In this document: piece after piece, positions 7,890 through 15,731 of the stretch
How the letters are laid out: every line of letters begins with the position of its first letter
Position numbering within the stretch: position 1 is the stretch's first letter
From: JBGOUP01 sp041477655
GTDB lineage: Bacteria; Patescibacteriota; UBA1384; 2-12-FULL-50-11
Assembly (NCBI GenBank): GCA_041477655.1
Contig: JBGOUP010000013.1
Span: forward strand, 1-25,175
Length of the DNA stretch: 25,175 nucleotides
Direction of reading: 5' to 3'
Position numbers and translations under genes: made by a program
Notes under the pieces: model-generated
Databases searched by the model: none
Told to the model about the DNA's origin: nothing
What the model saw: the letters and a program-made list of their open reading frames with translations, nothing else

Positions 7890-8123
7890 CACGAGGAGTG
7901 AGAAACAAAACTAAACAAGGGTGGTGTTTCATTGGCGAACCGAAGTTCTCCCACCTACGCTACACATGTCAAGTCCTGATTCAATGCCAAACTGTAGTAA
8001 AGCTCCACGGGGTCTTTCCGTCTTGCTGCAGGTAACCGGCATCTTCACCGGTAGTGTAATTTCACCGAGTCCCTCTTTGAGACAGTTTTCAAGTCGTTAT
8101 GCCGTTCGTGCGGGTCGGAACTT

Positions 8124-8419
8124 CACAACAACATTTCTGTTGTCCCCCAATTTTTCAACTGGGCGTGGACTATATCTTCTTCGAGTTTTACGAGAAGAAG
8201 ATACGAGCCGCAAAGCGGCGAGTATATCTTCACTTTTTTCGAAGGACGGCGTGTTGGCCAAGCATTATGCTCGACCCTCGGGCTTGCGCCCTCAGTCTCT
8301 ACGGGGTCAACTTTATGCTTTATATGGCATAAAGTGACTTCCCTCGGTATTACCATAGATGCCGCACACATCGTTAGGCTTCACCGATATAGCCGCCATG
8401 GGCAAGATCTTTTCGATTC
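8124..8419 (-). mobile_element. Group I intron at 23S site 1951, no ORF
   Basis: 296 nt. The 5' exon ends GTCGGGT (U1951) and the 3' exon begins AAGTTCCGACC. The IGS GCCC pairs with exon GGGT, with U-G at the splice site, and CTT just upstream can pair with AAG of the 3' exon (P10). Core pieces: GGCTATATCGGTGAAGCC, AATACCGAGGG, P7 strands GTAGAGACT and GATATAGTCC. Terminal G present. Related to the other two 23S introns by shared core sequence. Confidence 0.88.
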
Positions 8420-8439
8420 ACCCGACAAGGAATTTCGCT

Positions 8440-8714
8440 TGAATCTGTTACAGCGCAATTTCTGCGCGGCGCAGTCATTTCTGCTGCACTCTCTATGTCG
8501 CCATAGAGTCCGGACTATCTCTTCCCTTTAATTTCATTTAAGGGTCTGGCGTTTAGTCTCTACGGGTTCGTTATGTCATATATGACATAACGTCTTCCCT
8601 CGGGATTTTCTCTTCCGAGACGTTCCCCGATATAGCCAGATTTTCATTCTTACATCTGATAGGCATCATCAGTTCAGAAGGAGGTTTGAATACCTCACTA
8701 TGGCAGCCATTTCC
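8440..8714 (-). mobile_element. Group I intron at 23S site 1931, no ORF
   Basis: 275 nt. P1 is 7 bp: exon CTATGGT with intron GCCATAG, U-G at the splice site. GCT just 5' of the IGS can pair with the first three bases of the 3' exon (AGC). P7 strands are GTAGAGACT and GAGATAGTCC. The base before AGCGAAATTCC is A, not the near-invariant terminal G. The exon separating this intron from the next is only 20 nt (8420-8439). Confidence 0.83.
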
Positions 8715-8903
8715 ACCATAGAACGGTTATAGTTACCGCTGCCGTTCACTCGGGCTTAAGTTCGAGCCTCATTATCCGAAGACAAATCAGCCCTCCCCGT
8801 AACCTACGAGCACTGGGCAGGCATCAGCCCCTATACATCCCACAATGGGTTAGCAGAGACCTAAGTTTTTGTTAAACAGTCGCTTGAAAATCTTTCACTG
8901 CGA

Positions 8904-9071
8904 CCTCGCGCGTAGCGCGAGGAAATCCTAAATCCTAAGCACGAAATCCGAAACAATTTCAAAATACCAACGCCCAATTTTCTAAACTTTAGAATTTCGG
9001 TCATTAGAACTTTAGATTTGTTTGTAATTTCGAATTTAGATCATTCGAATTTCCTTGTGCTACGCACAAGG
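8904..9071 (-). repeat. 23S expansion segment near E. coli 1700-1750 (helix 63 region)
   Basis: Edges: CCTTGTGC-GTA-GCACAAGG (9053-9071) and CCTCGCGC-TAC-GCGCGAGG (8904-8922). The interior is AT-rich with repeated units such as GAAATTC, CTAAA and GGATTTAGG that recur in other segments. No ORF. Confidence 0.82.
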
Positions 9072-9320
9072 CAAGGCATATCCCTAAGTTACGCCTGATT
9101 TTTTGCCGAGTTCCTTAAAGAGGGTTGTCTCGACCACCTGAGTCTACTCGACTCGCCCACCTGTGTCGGTTTGCGGTACGGATACTAATAATAGTTAATT
9201 TGAGACTTTTCTTGCCAAATTGTCAGCTTACGCGAAATCCATTAATCGCTTGGACCTTCAATCCGTGTCATCTCAAGGTAGTTTATTAGTAGTGACGGAA
9301 TATTAACCGTCTGTCCATCC

Positions 9321-9508
9321 CCAGCGTCTTGTTCACAAGACGCTGGAAACTCTAAATTCGAAATTCGAAGCTCTAAACAAAGTCTAAATTCAAAATCATA
9401 AACTAACTCAAAATCAGTTTTAGCCATTAGAATTTTGAACATTTAACCTTGTTTAGGATTTAGTGCTTAGTATTTAGAACTTCCAGCTTTTGCGCCTTAT
9501 GGGCAAAA
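9321..9508 (-). repeat. 23S expansion segment near E. coli 1400
   Basis: Edges: TTTTGC/GCGCAAAA hairpin (9488-9508) and CCAGCGTCTTG with its complement (9321-9346). The interior has CTAAATCCTAAAC-like units and GAATTTCGAATTTAGAG. A 66-codon reading frame crosses it but runs on into conserved 23S, so it is not taken as a gene. Confidence 0.8.
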
Positions 9509-9775
9509 CACTGGGTTAGGACCGACTAACCCACAGACGATCGTCGTTGCTGTGGAAACCTCGGGCTTGCGGCGACCAGGGTTCTCACCTGGTTTTCGTT
9601 ACTCATGCCAGCATTCTCACTTCGTATCAGTCCACGACACCTCGCGGATATCGCTTCACCCCAATACGAACGCTCCTCTACCACAATGATGCTTCGCATC
9701 AAAACCAAAATGCAAAATCCAAAAATCAAAATTACAATTCAAAATCCAAAATTTGTTACCGGTTCAGTTGGGAAG

Positions 9776-9805
9776 AGCTGTTTGCAATCGAGACTGCAAA
9801 CAGCT
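9776..9805 (-). other. 11-bp hairpin after the helix 45 ORF
   Basis: AGCTGTTTGCA and its complement flank an 8-nt loop, 7 nt after the ORF stop. No T tract follows, so it is unlikely to be a terminator, which would also cut off the rest of 23S. It may protect the 3' end of an excised mRNA-like fragment. Confidence 0.5.
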
Positions 9806-9812
9806 AAATAAT

Positions 9813-10094
9813 TCAATGGTCAGGGAACTCGGCCAGAATATTCTTCGATACGTTGTCAGGATTAAACTTCTGGCTCGAAAGCGGGATAAGAAGGCGCCCG
9901 AATCGATATCTAGAGTTCTTTCTGGTTTCCGAAAAAAATATTTCTTTGGCCTTGGCGACTGCTTCCTTTTTTGACTCCGCCATTATTTTCCTCTTGGAAA
10001 GGCCTTTACCGACCTGACGTTGGCCGAAAATTATTTCTTTCATGCGGATATCAAAGTCTATTTCCGAGAGATACAAGTAATATTCTTCCACCAA
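9813..10094 (-). CDS. Small basic uncharacterised protein inside 23S helix 45
   Basis: 93 residues from TTG 10094 (or the adjacent GTG), with TTAGGAGG about 8 nt upstream. An overlapping ATG frame just after the SD gives only 15 codons. Net basic: GQRQVGKGLSKRKIMAES, KKEAVAKAKEIFFSE and TRKNSRYRFGRLLIP suggest strand, helix and strand with many Lys and Arg, as in RNA-binding proteins. It is not the four-helix S23 protein known from other 23S intervening sequences. Its SD begins at the end of the closing stem, so folding could gate translation. Function unknown. Confidence 0.6.
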   Translation of the reverse strand: MVEEYYLYLSEIDFDIRMKEIIFGQRQVGKGLSKRKIMAESKKEAVAKAKEIFFSETRKNSRYRFGRLLIPLSSQKFNPDNVSKNILAEFPDH

Positions 10095-10328
10095 TCATTT
10101 CACCTCCTAACTGAATCGGTAATTCCTTTTTGGTTTTTTGTATATTTCTGGTCTTTGGTTTTTTGTTTTTGATCTTGGTGCAAAGCACCACTGTCCTTAG
10201 TTTCGGTACCAAGCTTGAGCCCCGTTACATTTTCCGCGCAACAAAGCCTAGAGGCGGTAAGCTAAACGCCGGCTTTCGCCGTTGTGTTGCCGACCGCGTA
10301 GAGTCGACCAGTGAGCTATTACGCTTTC

Positions 10329-10360
<32 letters not shown>

Positions 10361-10757
10361 TGGTTGTCTACGCTTTGTCACTTCGTTTTCCACTTAGCTT
10401 GGATTTGGGGACCTTAACTAAAGGTCTGGGCTGTTTCCCTTTAGACCATGCAGCTTAGCCCGCACAGTCTGACTCTGGGACCCGAACGGCGCGTATTCGG
10501 AGTTTGTTTGGTGGTGAGAGCTTGCGCCCCCAAACACCATTCAGTGCTCTACCCCGCACCATGTAGTCCCAGGCTATACCTAGATATATTTCGAGGAGAA
10601 CCAGCTATCTCCGAGTTCGATTGGCATTTTACCCCTAACCACAAGTCATCCCCCGGATTTGCCACTCCGGTGGGTGCGGGCCTCCCTGCTAGGTTTCCCT
10701 AGAGTTCACCCTGCTCATGGTTAGATCACCCGGTTTCGGGTCTACTCCCTGCCGCTA

Positions 10758-10909
10758 CCAATGCGAAGCATTGGAAAATCCTAAACTCTAAATCCGAAAT
10801 CCTAAACAATATTTAATGTCCAAAATTCAAAATTTTAAATCATTTGAATTTGATATTTGTTTAGAGCTTCGTGCTTAGTGCTTGGAATTTCCCAGTGCTT
10901 CGCACTGGG
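10758..10909 (-). repeat. 23S expansion segment near E. coli 640
   Basis: Edges: CCCAGTGCGAAGCACTGGG (10891-10909) and CCAATGC-TTC-GCATTGG (10758-10774). The interior contains CTAAGCAC and GTTTAGGATTT units shared with the segments at 8904 and 9321. No ORF. Confidence 0.82.
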
Positions 10910-11013
10910 CTTCGCGCTATTAGCACTCGCTTTCGCTTCGCGTCCGAGGCAGAACCTCTTACACTTGCGACAGAGAAGTAACTCGCTGGCTCATTCTTCA
11001 AAAGGCACGCCGT

Positions 11014-11551
11014 CACGCACCACGCACGAAAACTACAAAAATAATTACATAATTCGACTCAGTTAGAGATGGGGATAAATTATCCCCGAATTTGGGTGGC
11101 TAGCCAGTGTTAGCTAGCTCGCAAAATGGAATGGTCTCAGGAAGCTTGAGGCTGATGTCGAGCGACAGCAGATCAATCTTCTTGATAGTCAAAGCATTTA
11201 CATACTCCAGTTTAACATCCTTAATCCTAATCAGCTTTCTTATACCCTCTTCTGTAAGATCGCTGAAAAGATAGTTGGTCCCAACCCAATACGGCAACTT
11301 CCGCAGATGATCGTTGATTATTTCCACCGATTTAATCCGGGCAAGTGTATCGTTTCTTTCTTCAACATTAAACGACACACTTATTTCAGGGTTTTTGATA
11401 TTAGAAAACGACTGGCTACGTCTGTCGTGTCTGCTGATGGTTATGCCTGCAGCAGTGAACGAAAGTCTATAGCTATGATTGACCACTTCTTCTGTTTCCA
11501 TAATTACACCTCTAACTAAGTCGAATTTTTACAGTCTTCGTGCGTAGCACG
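11014..11551 (-). repeat. 23S helix 25 intervening sequence carrying an ORF
   Basis: A 538-nt insertion at helix 25 (E. coli about 550), the other classic intervening-sequence site. Edge hairpins: CGTGC-TAC-GCACG (11539-11551) and CGTGCGTGGTGCGTG (11014-11028). A long duplex closes it: AATTCGACTTAGTTAGAG (11510-11527) pairs over 18 positions with 11051-11068 (one U-G), and about 16 further pairs lie below it. The loop holds an SD, a 133-codon ORF and a small GGGGATAA/TTATCCCC hairpin. No group I or II core is visible. Confidence 0.85.
11100..11501 (-). CDS. Uncharacterised protein inside 23S helix 25
   Basis: 133 residues from ATG 11501, with GAGGTG 5 nt upstream. I do not recognise the family. 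N-terminal strands (YRLSFTAAGITISRHD, EISVSFNVEER) precede helix-like, charged segments (ARIKSVEIINDHLRKL, EEGIRKLIRIKDVKLEYV) and a C-terminal strand region (LLSLDISLKLPETIPF). There is one Cys near the end, and no signal or membrane segment. It has neither the LAGLIDADG motif nor the S23 four-helix pattern. The intact frame, good SD and exact placement in the loop of a long duplex argue for selection. The protein could act on the rRNA that encodes it, or be a passenger; neither is shown by sequence. Confidence 0.7.
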   Translation of the reverse strand: METEEVVNHSYRLSFTAAGITISRHDRRSQSFSNIKNPEISVSFNVEERNDTLARIKSVEIINDHLRKLPYWVGTNYLFSDLTEEGIRKLIRIKDVKLEYVNALTIKKIDLLSLDISLKLPETIPFCELANTG

Positions 11552-11604
11552 CTCCGACTCCTTGTAAGCACACAGTTTCAGGTACTATTTCACTCCCATA
11601 CTAT

Positions 11605-11650
<46 letters not shown>

Positions 11651-12059
11651 GATGTGGTATTTAGCCTTCGGGCACGATCACCCGACCTTCCGACTGGATT
11701 ACACGTGTCCAGTCGTACTTAGGGACAGCATCCAAGCGGCCAAAATAATTTCGAATACGGGACTTTCACCCTCTACGGTGGCCTTTTCCAAGGTCCTTCT
11801 TCTACTATCTTGAAACTCGCTCGAGCTTGCGCTCTGACACTACCCTATAACCCTTGCCTACCAAATCCCGGACGCAAGTAAAAACAAATTTACAGAGGCT
11901 AGGTCCATATATTTTAAGAACCGCCTGTTTACTACTTACACCCAGGATATGGCAGACAAGTTTAGGCTGTTCCCGTTTCGCTCGCCGCTACTTGGGGAAT
12001 CGTTACTACTTTCTTTTCCTCCGGGTACTAAGATGTTTCAGTTCCCCGGGTGCCCACCA

Positions 12060-12161
12060 TCGCTTCGCTCCAATTAACAAATTTTCAATTTCTAATTTCC
12101 AATTAATTTTTTAATGTTTGAAAATTGAAAAATGGGACTTGAAAATTAGAGTGAAGCGACG
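12060..12161 (-). repeat. 23S expansion segment near E. coli 140-180
   Basis: The base pairs CGTCGCTTCACTC with GAGCGAAGCGATG. The interior is AT-rich with AATTTTCAA and TTGAAAATT units forming a long hairpin. No ORF. The 5'-most of the eight segments. Confidence 0.75.
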
Positions 12162-12394
12162 GTAACGTCGGTTTACGACGTTGGGTTTCCCCATTCGGAA
12201 ATCGTCGGATCAAAGCTTGTTGTCAGCTCCCCGGCGCTTATCGCAGACTACTACGTCCTTCTTCGGCCACATCTACCAAGGCATCCTCTATGTGCTCTTA
12301 TGTGGAATTACACATTTTCTGCAACTGCTTGCGCAGTCACAGACCTGTTTGCCCGCTTCATTCTTGCGAAATCGGCGAGCGCGAAGCTGAAGAA

Positions 12395-12420
12395 GTACCT
12401 TCAGCTTCAGTTTGGAAGCC
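12395..12420 (-). promoter_or_regulatory. 5' strand of the 23S processing stem
   Basis: Leader segment starting GGCTTCCAAAC, complementary to 6096-6120 across the whole 23S gene. It can alternatively form a local hairpin (GAAGCTGAAG with CTTCAGCTTC), which might switch with the long-range pairing during transcription. Confidence 0.8.
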
Positions 12421-12424
12421 TATT

Positions 12425-12437
12425 TGTTAAAGTCGCG
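12425..12437 (-). promoter_or_regulatory. boxA-like antitermination element in the 23S leader
   Basis: CGCGACTTTAACA resembles the rRNA boxA consensus GCTCTTTAACA, recognised by NusB-NusE. It lies just before the processing stem, the usual position, and just after a terminator-like hairpin. Confidence 0.5.
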
Positions 12438-12441
12438 AGTC

Positions 12442-12463
12442 AAAAAAAGCCGCGGATAGCGGC
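12442..12463 (-). terminator. Terminator-like hairpin upstream of 23S
   Basis: GCCGC-TATCC-GCGGC followed by TTTTTTT on the minus strand. It could end transcripts from the upstream kinase gene, or attenuate 23S transcription if the promoter lies above it. Confidence 0.6.
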
Positions 12464-12534
12464 CCAAAGTCGTAGACAAAAAAGTCTTCGCTCTAGTTGC
12501 CGCCTCCTTGTATTTTTTTGACCATACTTTCTGT

Positions 12535-12563
12535 TTTTACCACAACGGGTATATTTATGTCAA
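12535..12563 (-). promoter_or_regulatory. Candidate 23S promoter
   Basis: TTGACA at 12563-12558 is a perfect -35 hexamer, but the base run 17-18 nt later (GTAAAA/TAAAAA) is a weak -10. An offset pair, TTTACT with TATACC at 17 nt, overlaps it. Either would put the terminator-like hairpin and boxA in the leader. Confidence 0.35.
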
Positions 12564-12578
12564 CAGTCATAGTAAATA

Positions 12579-12599
12579 CGGCGCCAAATTTTGGCGCCG
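12579..12599 (-). terminator. Palindromic terminator after the kinase gene
   Basis: CGGCGCCAAAATTTGGCGCCG is almost immediately 3' of the kinase stop codon. The following TATTTAC is a poor T tract, so termination may be partial. The remaining bases from 12313 to 12608 hold only the leader elements listed; I see no further gene. Confidence 0.55.
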
Positions 12600-12608
12600 C
12601 GAAGTGAA

Positions 12609-13151
12609 TTATAAGCCAAGGGCTTGTTCAACCTTCTTGAAGAGATCTTGAAGCGTATCGTCGTTGACGACTGTCGGGTATTGCCCCCGAGTTTGGGCAT
12701 GGGCTTCGGTTGGATCGGTCTTGAAGGCTTTAGCTGCCTGATTAACAACTAAGTTTGGTCGAATAATTTGGAAAATCTTCCAACCAGCTTTTACCAACAT
12801 CTGACACTCTTCTTGCATCCGGATGTCATCGCAAACAAACGATTTCTTGCCCATCTGAACAAACTGGGCCCGACGCTGATTAACCTGCCTGGCTAAAACG
12901 TCTTGACCAAACTCGTCGCGAAGCCAGTTGCACAGATCAATCATTAGCTGACGAGGCGCCAGACCATTGAGACTAGGATCCGGCAAGTTTTTGAGCTTGC
13001 CTTCAATTTGTTCCGGACTCAATCCAAGCTTTCGAAGCATAGCCTTAGGAATACCGGCGGATTTTAGAACGGTGAATCCATAGCGGCGTTGAAGATATCT
13101 GGCCACGCTTGATTTCCCCGAATCTATTTCACCCAACAAGACAATGTTCAC
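12609..13151 (-). CDS. P-loop kinase, probably deoxynucleoside monophosphate kinase-like
   Basis: 180 residues with a Walker A loop at the very N-terminus (GEIDSGKSSVARYL). A helical lid region includes LPDPSLNGLAPRQLMIDL and FVCDDIRMQEECQML, the latter resembling the DxR-x-E segment of phage-type dNMP kinases and dephospho-CoA-kinase-like folds. It would phosphorylate a nucleoside monophosphate, fitting the nearby ThyA, DHFR and deaminase. GTG 13151 is the start, with AGGAGGTG about 5 nt upstream. The exact substrate cannot be read from sequence; adenylate or shikimate kinase-like alternatives fit less well. Confidence 0.55.
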   Translation of the reverse strand: MNIVLLGEIDSGKSSVARYLQRRYGFTVLKSAGIPKAMLRKLGLSPEQIEGKLKNLPDPSLNGLAPRQLMIDLCNWLRDEFGQDVLARQVNQRRAQFVQMGKKSFVCDDIRMQEECQMLVKAGWKIFQIIRPNLVVNQAAKAFKTDPTEAHAQTRGQYPTVVNDDTLQDLFKKVEQALGL

Positions 13152-13235
13152 TCACCACCTCCTCTGGGGATTTAAAACCAATATGGACGCTTTTTCAAGT
13201 TGAGAACCGTCTAACCATCTGGCAGAATGCGAGAA

Positions 13236-14111
13236 ATGCCTGAACTACCAGAAGTGGAAACAATTAGACAAGGGCTAAGCCAAGAGTTGGTTGGTCAGAC
13301 AATTGTCTCCGTCAATGTCCGCCTGCCTAAACTATTTTTTGGCGATGTTCGGTCTTTGATCGGGCAAGAAATTATGGAAATTAGCCGTCGAGCTAAGATT
13401 TTAATTTGGAAGCTTTCCAAGAATTACTTAGCTATTCATCTAAAAATGACTGGCCAGCTTATTTATCTACCCAAGGATAACTCCTATTTAGTCGGCGGTG
13501 GCCATCCCGACAAACTCTACACCAACAACCTGCCCCACCAGTACAGCCATATCATTTTTGAGTTCGACAAGGGCAAATTATATTTTAACGATCTGCGACA
13601 ATTTGGCTGGATTAAGGCTTTGAATGACGAAGACGAACTGAAAAAAGTGGTTGAAGATTTTGGTCCTGAATACACCTGGCCAGAATTTACTTTAGATTAT
13701 TTAACAAATGCCCTGGCCAAACGCTCAATTACTATCAAACAGGCTTTGCTCGATCAATCTTTGGTAGCTGGTCTCGGTAATATCTATGTGGACGAAACCT
13801 TGTTCTGTGCTAAAATTCACCCCAAACAAAAAGCGAACAAATTATCAAGCCCTCAAATAAAGAAGATTTTCGATTGCGTCCCTAAGGTCTTAAACTTGGC
13901 TCTCAAGCACGGCGGTAGCAGTAGTCGGGATTATCGTAAAACCGACGGTTCTATGGGCACTTATTTGGTTGTGGCCAATGTTTATCATCGCCAAGGATTA
14001 CCCTGCAAAGTCTGCGGCACACCAATTGAACGAATCAAAATTGCTGGCCGCAGTTCCCATTTCTGCCCAAACTGCCAAAAACCCGACCCTAGCCAACCTA
14101 ATTTACTTTAG
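13236..14111 (+). CDS. mutM: Formamidopyrimidine-DNA glycosylase (Fpg/MutM)
   Basis: Base-excision enzyme that removes 8-oxoguanine and ring-opened purines and nicks the site. The second ATG (13236) is the start because it yields MPELPEVETI, where Pro2 is the Schiff-base nucleophile and Glu3 is catalytic; the ATG at 13227 would bury Pro2. 291 residues. RRAKILIW holds the conserved Lys (K54), HLKMTGQ the next loop, and GLGNIYVDE the H2TH segment. The C-terminal zinc finger has CKVC and CPNC with IERIKIAGRSSHF between. The gene is convergent with the Nudix gene and overlaps it by 14 nt. Confidence 0.95.
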   Translation: MPELPEVETIRQGLSQELVGQTIVSVNVRLPKLFFGDVRSLIGQEIMEISRRAKILIWKLSKNYLAIHLKMTGQLIYLPKDNSYLVGGGHPDKLYTNNLPHQYSHIIFEFDKGKLYFNDLRQFGWIKALNDEDELKKVVEDFGPEYTWPEFTLDYLTNALAKRSITIKQALLDQSLVAGLGNIYVDETLFCAKIHPKQKANKLSSPQIKKIFDCVPKVLNLALKHGGSSSRDYRKTDGSMGTYLVVANVYHRQGLPCKVCGTPIERIKIAGRSSHFCPNCQKPDPSQPNLL

Positions 14112-14613
14112 ATTCCCTTTGAGGCTTTATGTTTTCCCAAAGAACTTTTTGGCCTTTTTTGCGGCGTTCAACTTGAACCAATTCTTGATAGATGCCGTCA
14201 ATCAAATCGTAGGTTTTAGCTTCCTCAATTGTCACCCAAGCAAATTTGTCAGATTCTTCCGCTTGAAGTTTGATTTGACCAGAGACATATTCGGCCGTGC
14301 AAGAAATTACAATCGAGGGCGAGCCATCGTCATGAACAGTGGCGAGGCTAGTGAGATACTCAACGTCACGAATTTCTACACCAACTTCTTCTTTGACCTC
14401 TCGGGCTAAAGTTCGCTCCAAAACGTTGTACCAATAACTTTCGGTATCTTTGGGTAGTTCTAAATAATCTTTAGCTTCCAGCCGGCCGCCGGGCACCGTC
14501 CACATCCCCGGAAAACGTTTTTTGTTGGGTGAGCGACGAGTAATTAGATATTTGTCGCCATCCATAATGATGGCGGTAATGGCAACTTCATGAAGAAATT
14601 GGGAGTCACTCAT
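14098..14613 (-). CDS. Nudix hydrolase
   Basis: 171 residues from ATG 14613. The Nudix box is present but interrupted: GGRLEAKDY at 42-50, then an insertion of about 20 residues (LELPKDTESYWYNVLE), then REVKEEVGVEI at 71-81. The metal-binding Glu residues are intact. TRRSPNKKRFPGMWTVPGG matches the MutT-like entry strand. It probably hydrolyses a nucleoside diphosphate derivative; with Fpg next door, sanitising oxidised nucleotides is plausible but unproven. No clear SD is seen, and starts a few residues earlier are possible; longer versions would run into the divergent thyA leader. Confidence 0.85.
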   Translation of the reverse strand: MSDSQFLHEVAITAIIMDGDKYLITRRSPNKKRFPGMWTVPGGRLEAKDYLELPKDTESYWYNVLERTLAREVKEEVGVEIRDVEYLTSLATVHDDGSPSIVISCTAEYVSGQIKLQAEESDKFAWVTIEEAKTYDLIDGIYQELVQVERRKKGQKVLWENIKPQRESKVN

Positions 14614-14659
14614 TGGCATCATTGAACCATTTTTTGGCCGTTTTAGCACCATTTGTCCG

Positions 14660-14687
14660 TTGATAAATCTCGCCCAAACGGTACAAT
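14660..14687 (+). promoter_or_regulatory. Promoter for thyA-folA-HIT
   Basis: TTGATA (14660-14665), a 16-nt spacer and TACAAT (14682-14687), about 50 nt upstream of the thyA start, in the divergent Nudix/thyA gap. A good sigma70-type match. Confidence 0.6.
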
Positions 14688-14736
14688 GCCAGCAGTGCAT
14701 TCGCACGTGAAAAAATAGAAAACAGGAGGAAACGAA

Positions 14737-15708
14737 GTGATTGAATACCTGCCGTATCCCGAGCGGGTTGCGGATGGCCAATATGGTGATGACTTGAGAA
14801 GAATTCATCATCAAGGCCGGCTCGTCAGTAGCATCCAAGGACCAGACTGCTTGCTAATCCCGCAAGGTATTCATATGGAGTTTCCGTTAGCCAACGGTTT
14901 TCCACTGGTTACCGAGCGGCCGATACGAGGCTTGTTCTATCGCGCTATTGGCGAAATACTCTGGATGTTAAGCGGTTCAACCAGCGTTGACCTACTCCAC
15001 AAGTACGACGTTTACTATTGGGATAACTGGCAGGAGCCAGAAATTCTTAAGCGTCACAATTTAGACGCAGGCAAGTTTGGGCCGATGTATGGATTTCAGT
15101 TCCGCCATTTCGGCGCCAAAATGGAGCGGGGTCATATTGTTGGCGAGGTAGGTTTTGATCAGCTGCACATGGTAGTGGAAGGTTTACGTACTTTCCCCGA
15201 ACGACGTAGCTGGTTGATTTCTCCCTACAATCCAACTCAATACCGCCAAGCGGCACTTGTGCCTTGCCATGGTCTGATCCATCTTTTGAGCGTCGATCGA
15301 GAACTGTATCTGCACCTCTGGCAACGAAGTGGCGACTGGCCACTCGGCGTTCCTGCCAACATGGTGATGTGGGCAACGGTCGGCGAGCTAGTGGCTCGAC
15401 TAACGAATCACAAATTTGTCTACCTGACGCATGATGTTTCCAACCCCCATTACTACTCAAAACAGTGGCTTGGGGTACAGATGCTCCTAAAGCGACAACC
15501 GGCTCCATTCCCAACCGTTCAGTTCAACGACGAACTGGTTCGTGTTTTCGAAGCAATGGTCTTTGAGAACACTGAAGACCCGATCAGCCTCAACCGCTTC
15601 AACCCAAAGGGTCTGACTCACTTGGACTTCATCAAACAACACGTCCAGCTGACCGATTATAACCCTGGGGCGTCTTTGCCCAAGGAGTTTTTGCCGGTCT
15701 CAACCTAA
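14737..15708 (+). CDS. thyA: Thymidylate synthase (ThyA type)
   Basis: Converts dUMP to dTMP using methylene-tetrahydrofolate. 323 residues, GTG start with AGGAGG 7 nt upstream. The catalytic Cys lies in VPCHGLIHL. QRSGDWPLGVPAN keeps the Arg, Ser and Asp that bind phosphate and the Asn that selects dUMP. NPHYYSKQ aligns with the usual DxHxYxNH block, with Asn in place of the Asp. RPIRGLFYRAIGEILWMLSGSTS is the usual N-terminal region. The protein is longer than the 264-residue E. coli enzyme, with extra residues in the small domain. It is first in an operon with folA and a HIT protein. Confidence 0.93.
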   Translation: MIEYLPYPERVADGQYGDDLRRIHHQGRLVSSIQGPDCLLIPQGIHMEFPLANGFPLVTERPIRGLFYRAIGEILWMLSGSTSVDLLHKYDVYYWDNWQEPEILKRHNLDAGKFGPMYGFQFRHFGAKMERGHIVGEVGFDQLHMVVEGLRTFPERRSWLISPYNPTQYRQAALVPCHGLIHLLSVDRELYLHLWQRSGDWPLGVPANMVMWATVGELVARLTNHKFVYLTHDVSNPHYYSKQWLGVQMLLKRQPAPFPTVQFNDELVRVFEAMVFENTEDPISLNRFNPKGLTHLDFIKQHVQLTDYNPGASLPKEFLPVST

Positions 15709-15731
15709 ATCTATCCAGGAAGGAATTACTG

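Larger units (their letters stand above)
9687..10190 (-). repeat. 23S helix 45 intervening sequence carrying a small ORF
   Basis: A 504-nt insertion at the tip of helix 45 (E. coli about 1170), a classic site of bacterial 23S intervening sequences. Edges: hairpins TGGTGC-TTT-GCACCA (10176-10190) and TGATGC-GAA-GCATCA (9687-9701). Next are A-rich and T-rich complementary arms, then a 14-bp stem (10109-10122 with 9756-9769, one A-C mismatch) whose loop holds an SD and a 93-codon ORF. No intron core is seen, so excision by RNase III-type cleavage, or retention, is likelier than splicing. Confidence 0.8.

Noticed and set aside
9242..9442. 66-codon minus-strand frame crossing an AT-rich segment
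   Set aside because: It starts in the AT-rich expansion and ends in conserved 23S sequence, with no SD. Coincidental.
11014..11551. Group I or group II intron at helix 25
   Set aside because: No P7-like pair, no domain V-like hairpin and no U-G splice helix; the long terminal duplex fits an intervening sequence better.
15047..15514. Long minus-strand frame inside thyA
   Set aside because: Shadow of an unambiguous thymidylate synthase on the plus strand.
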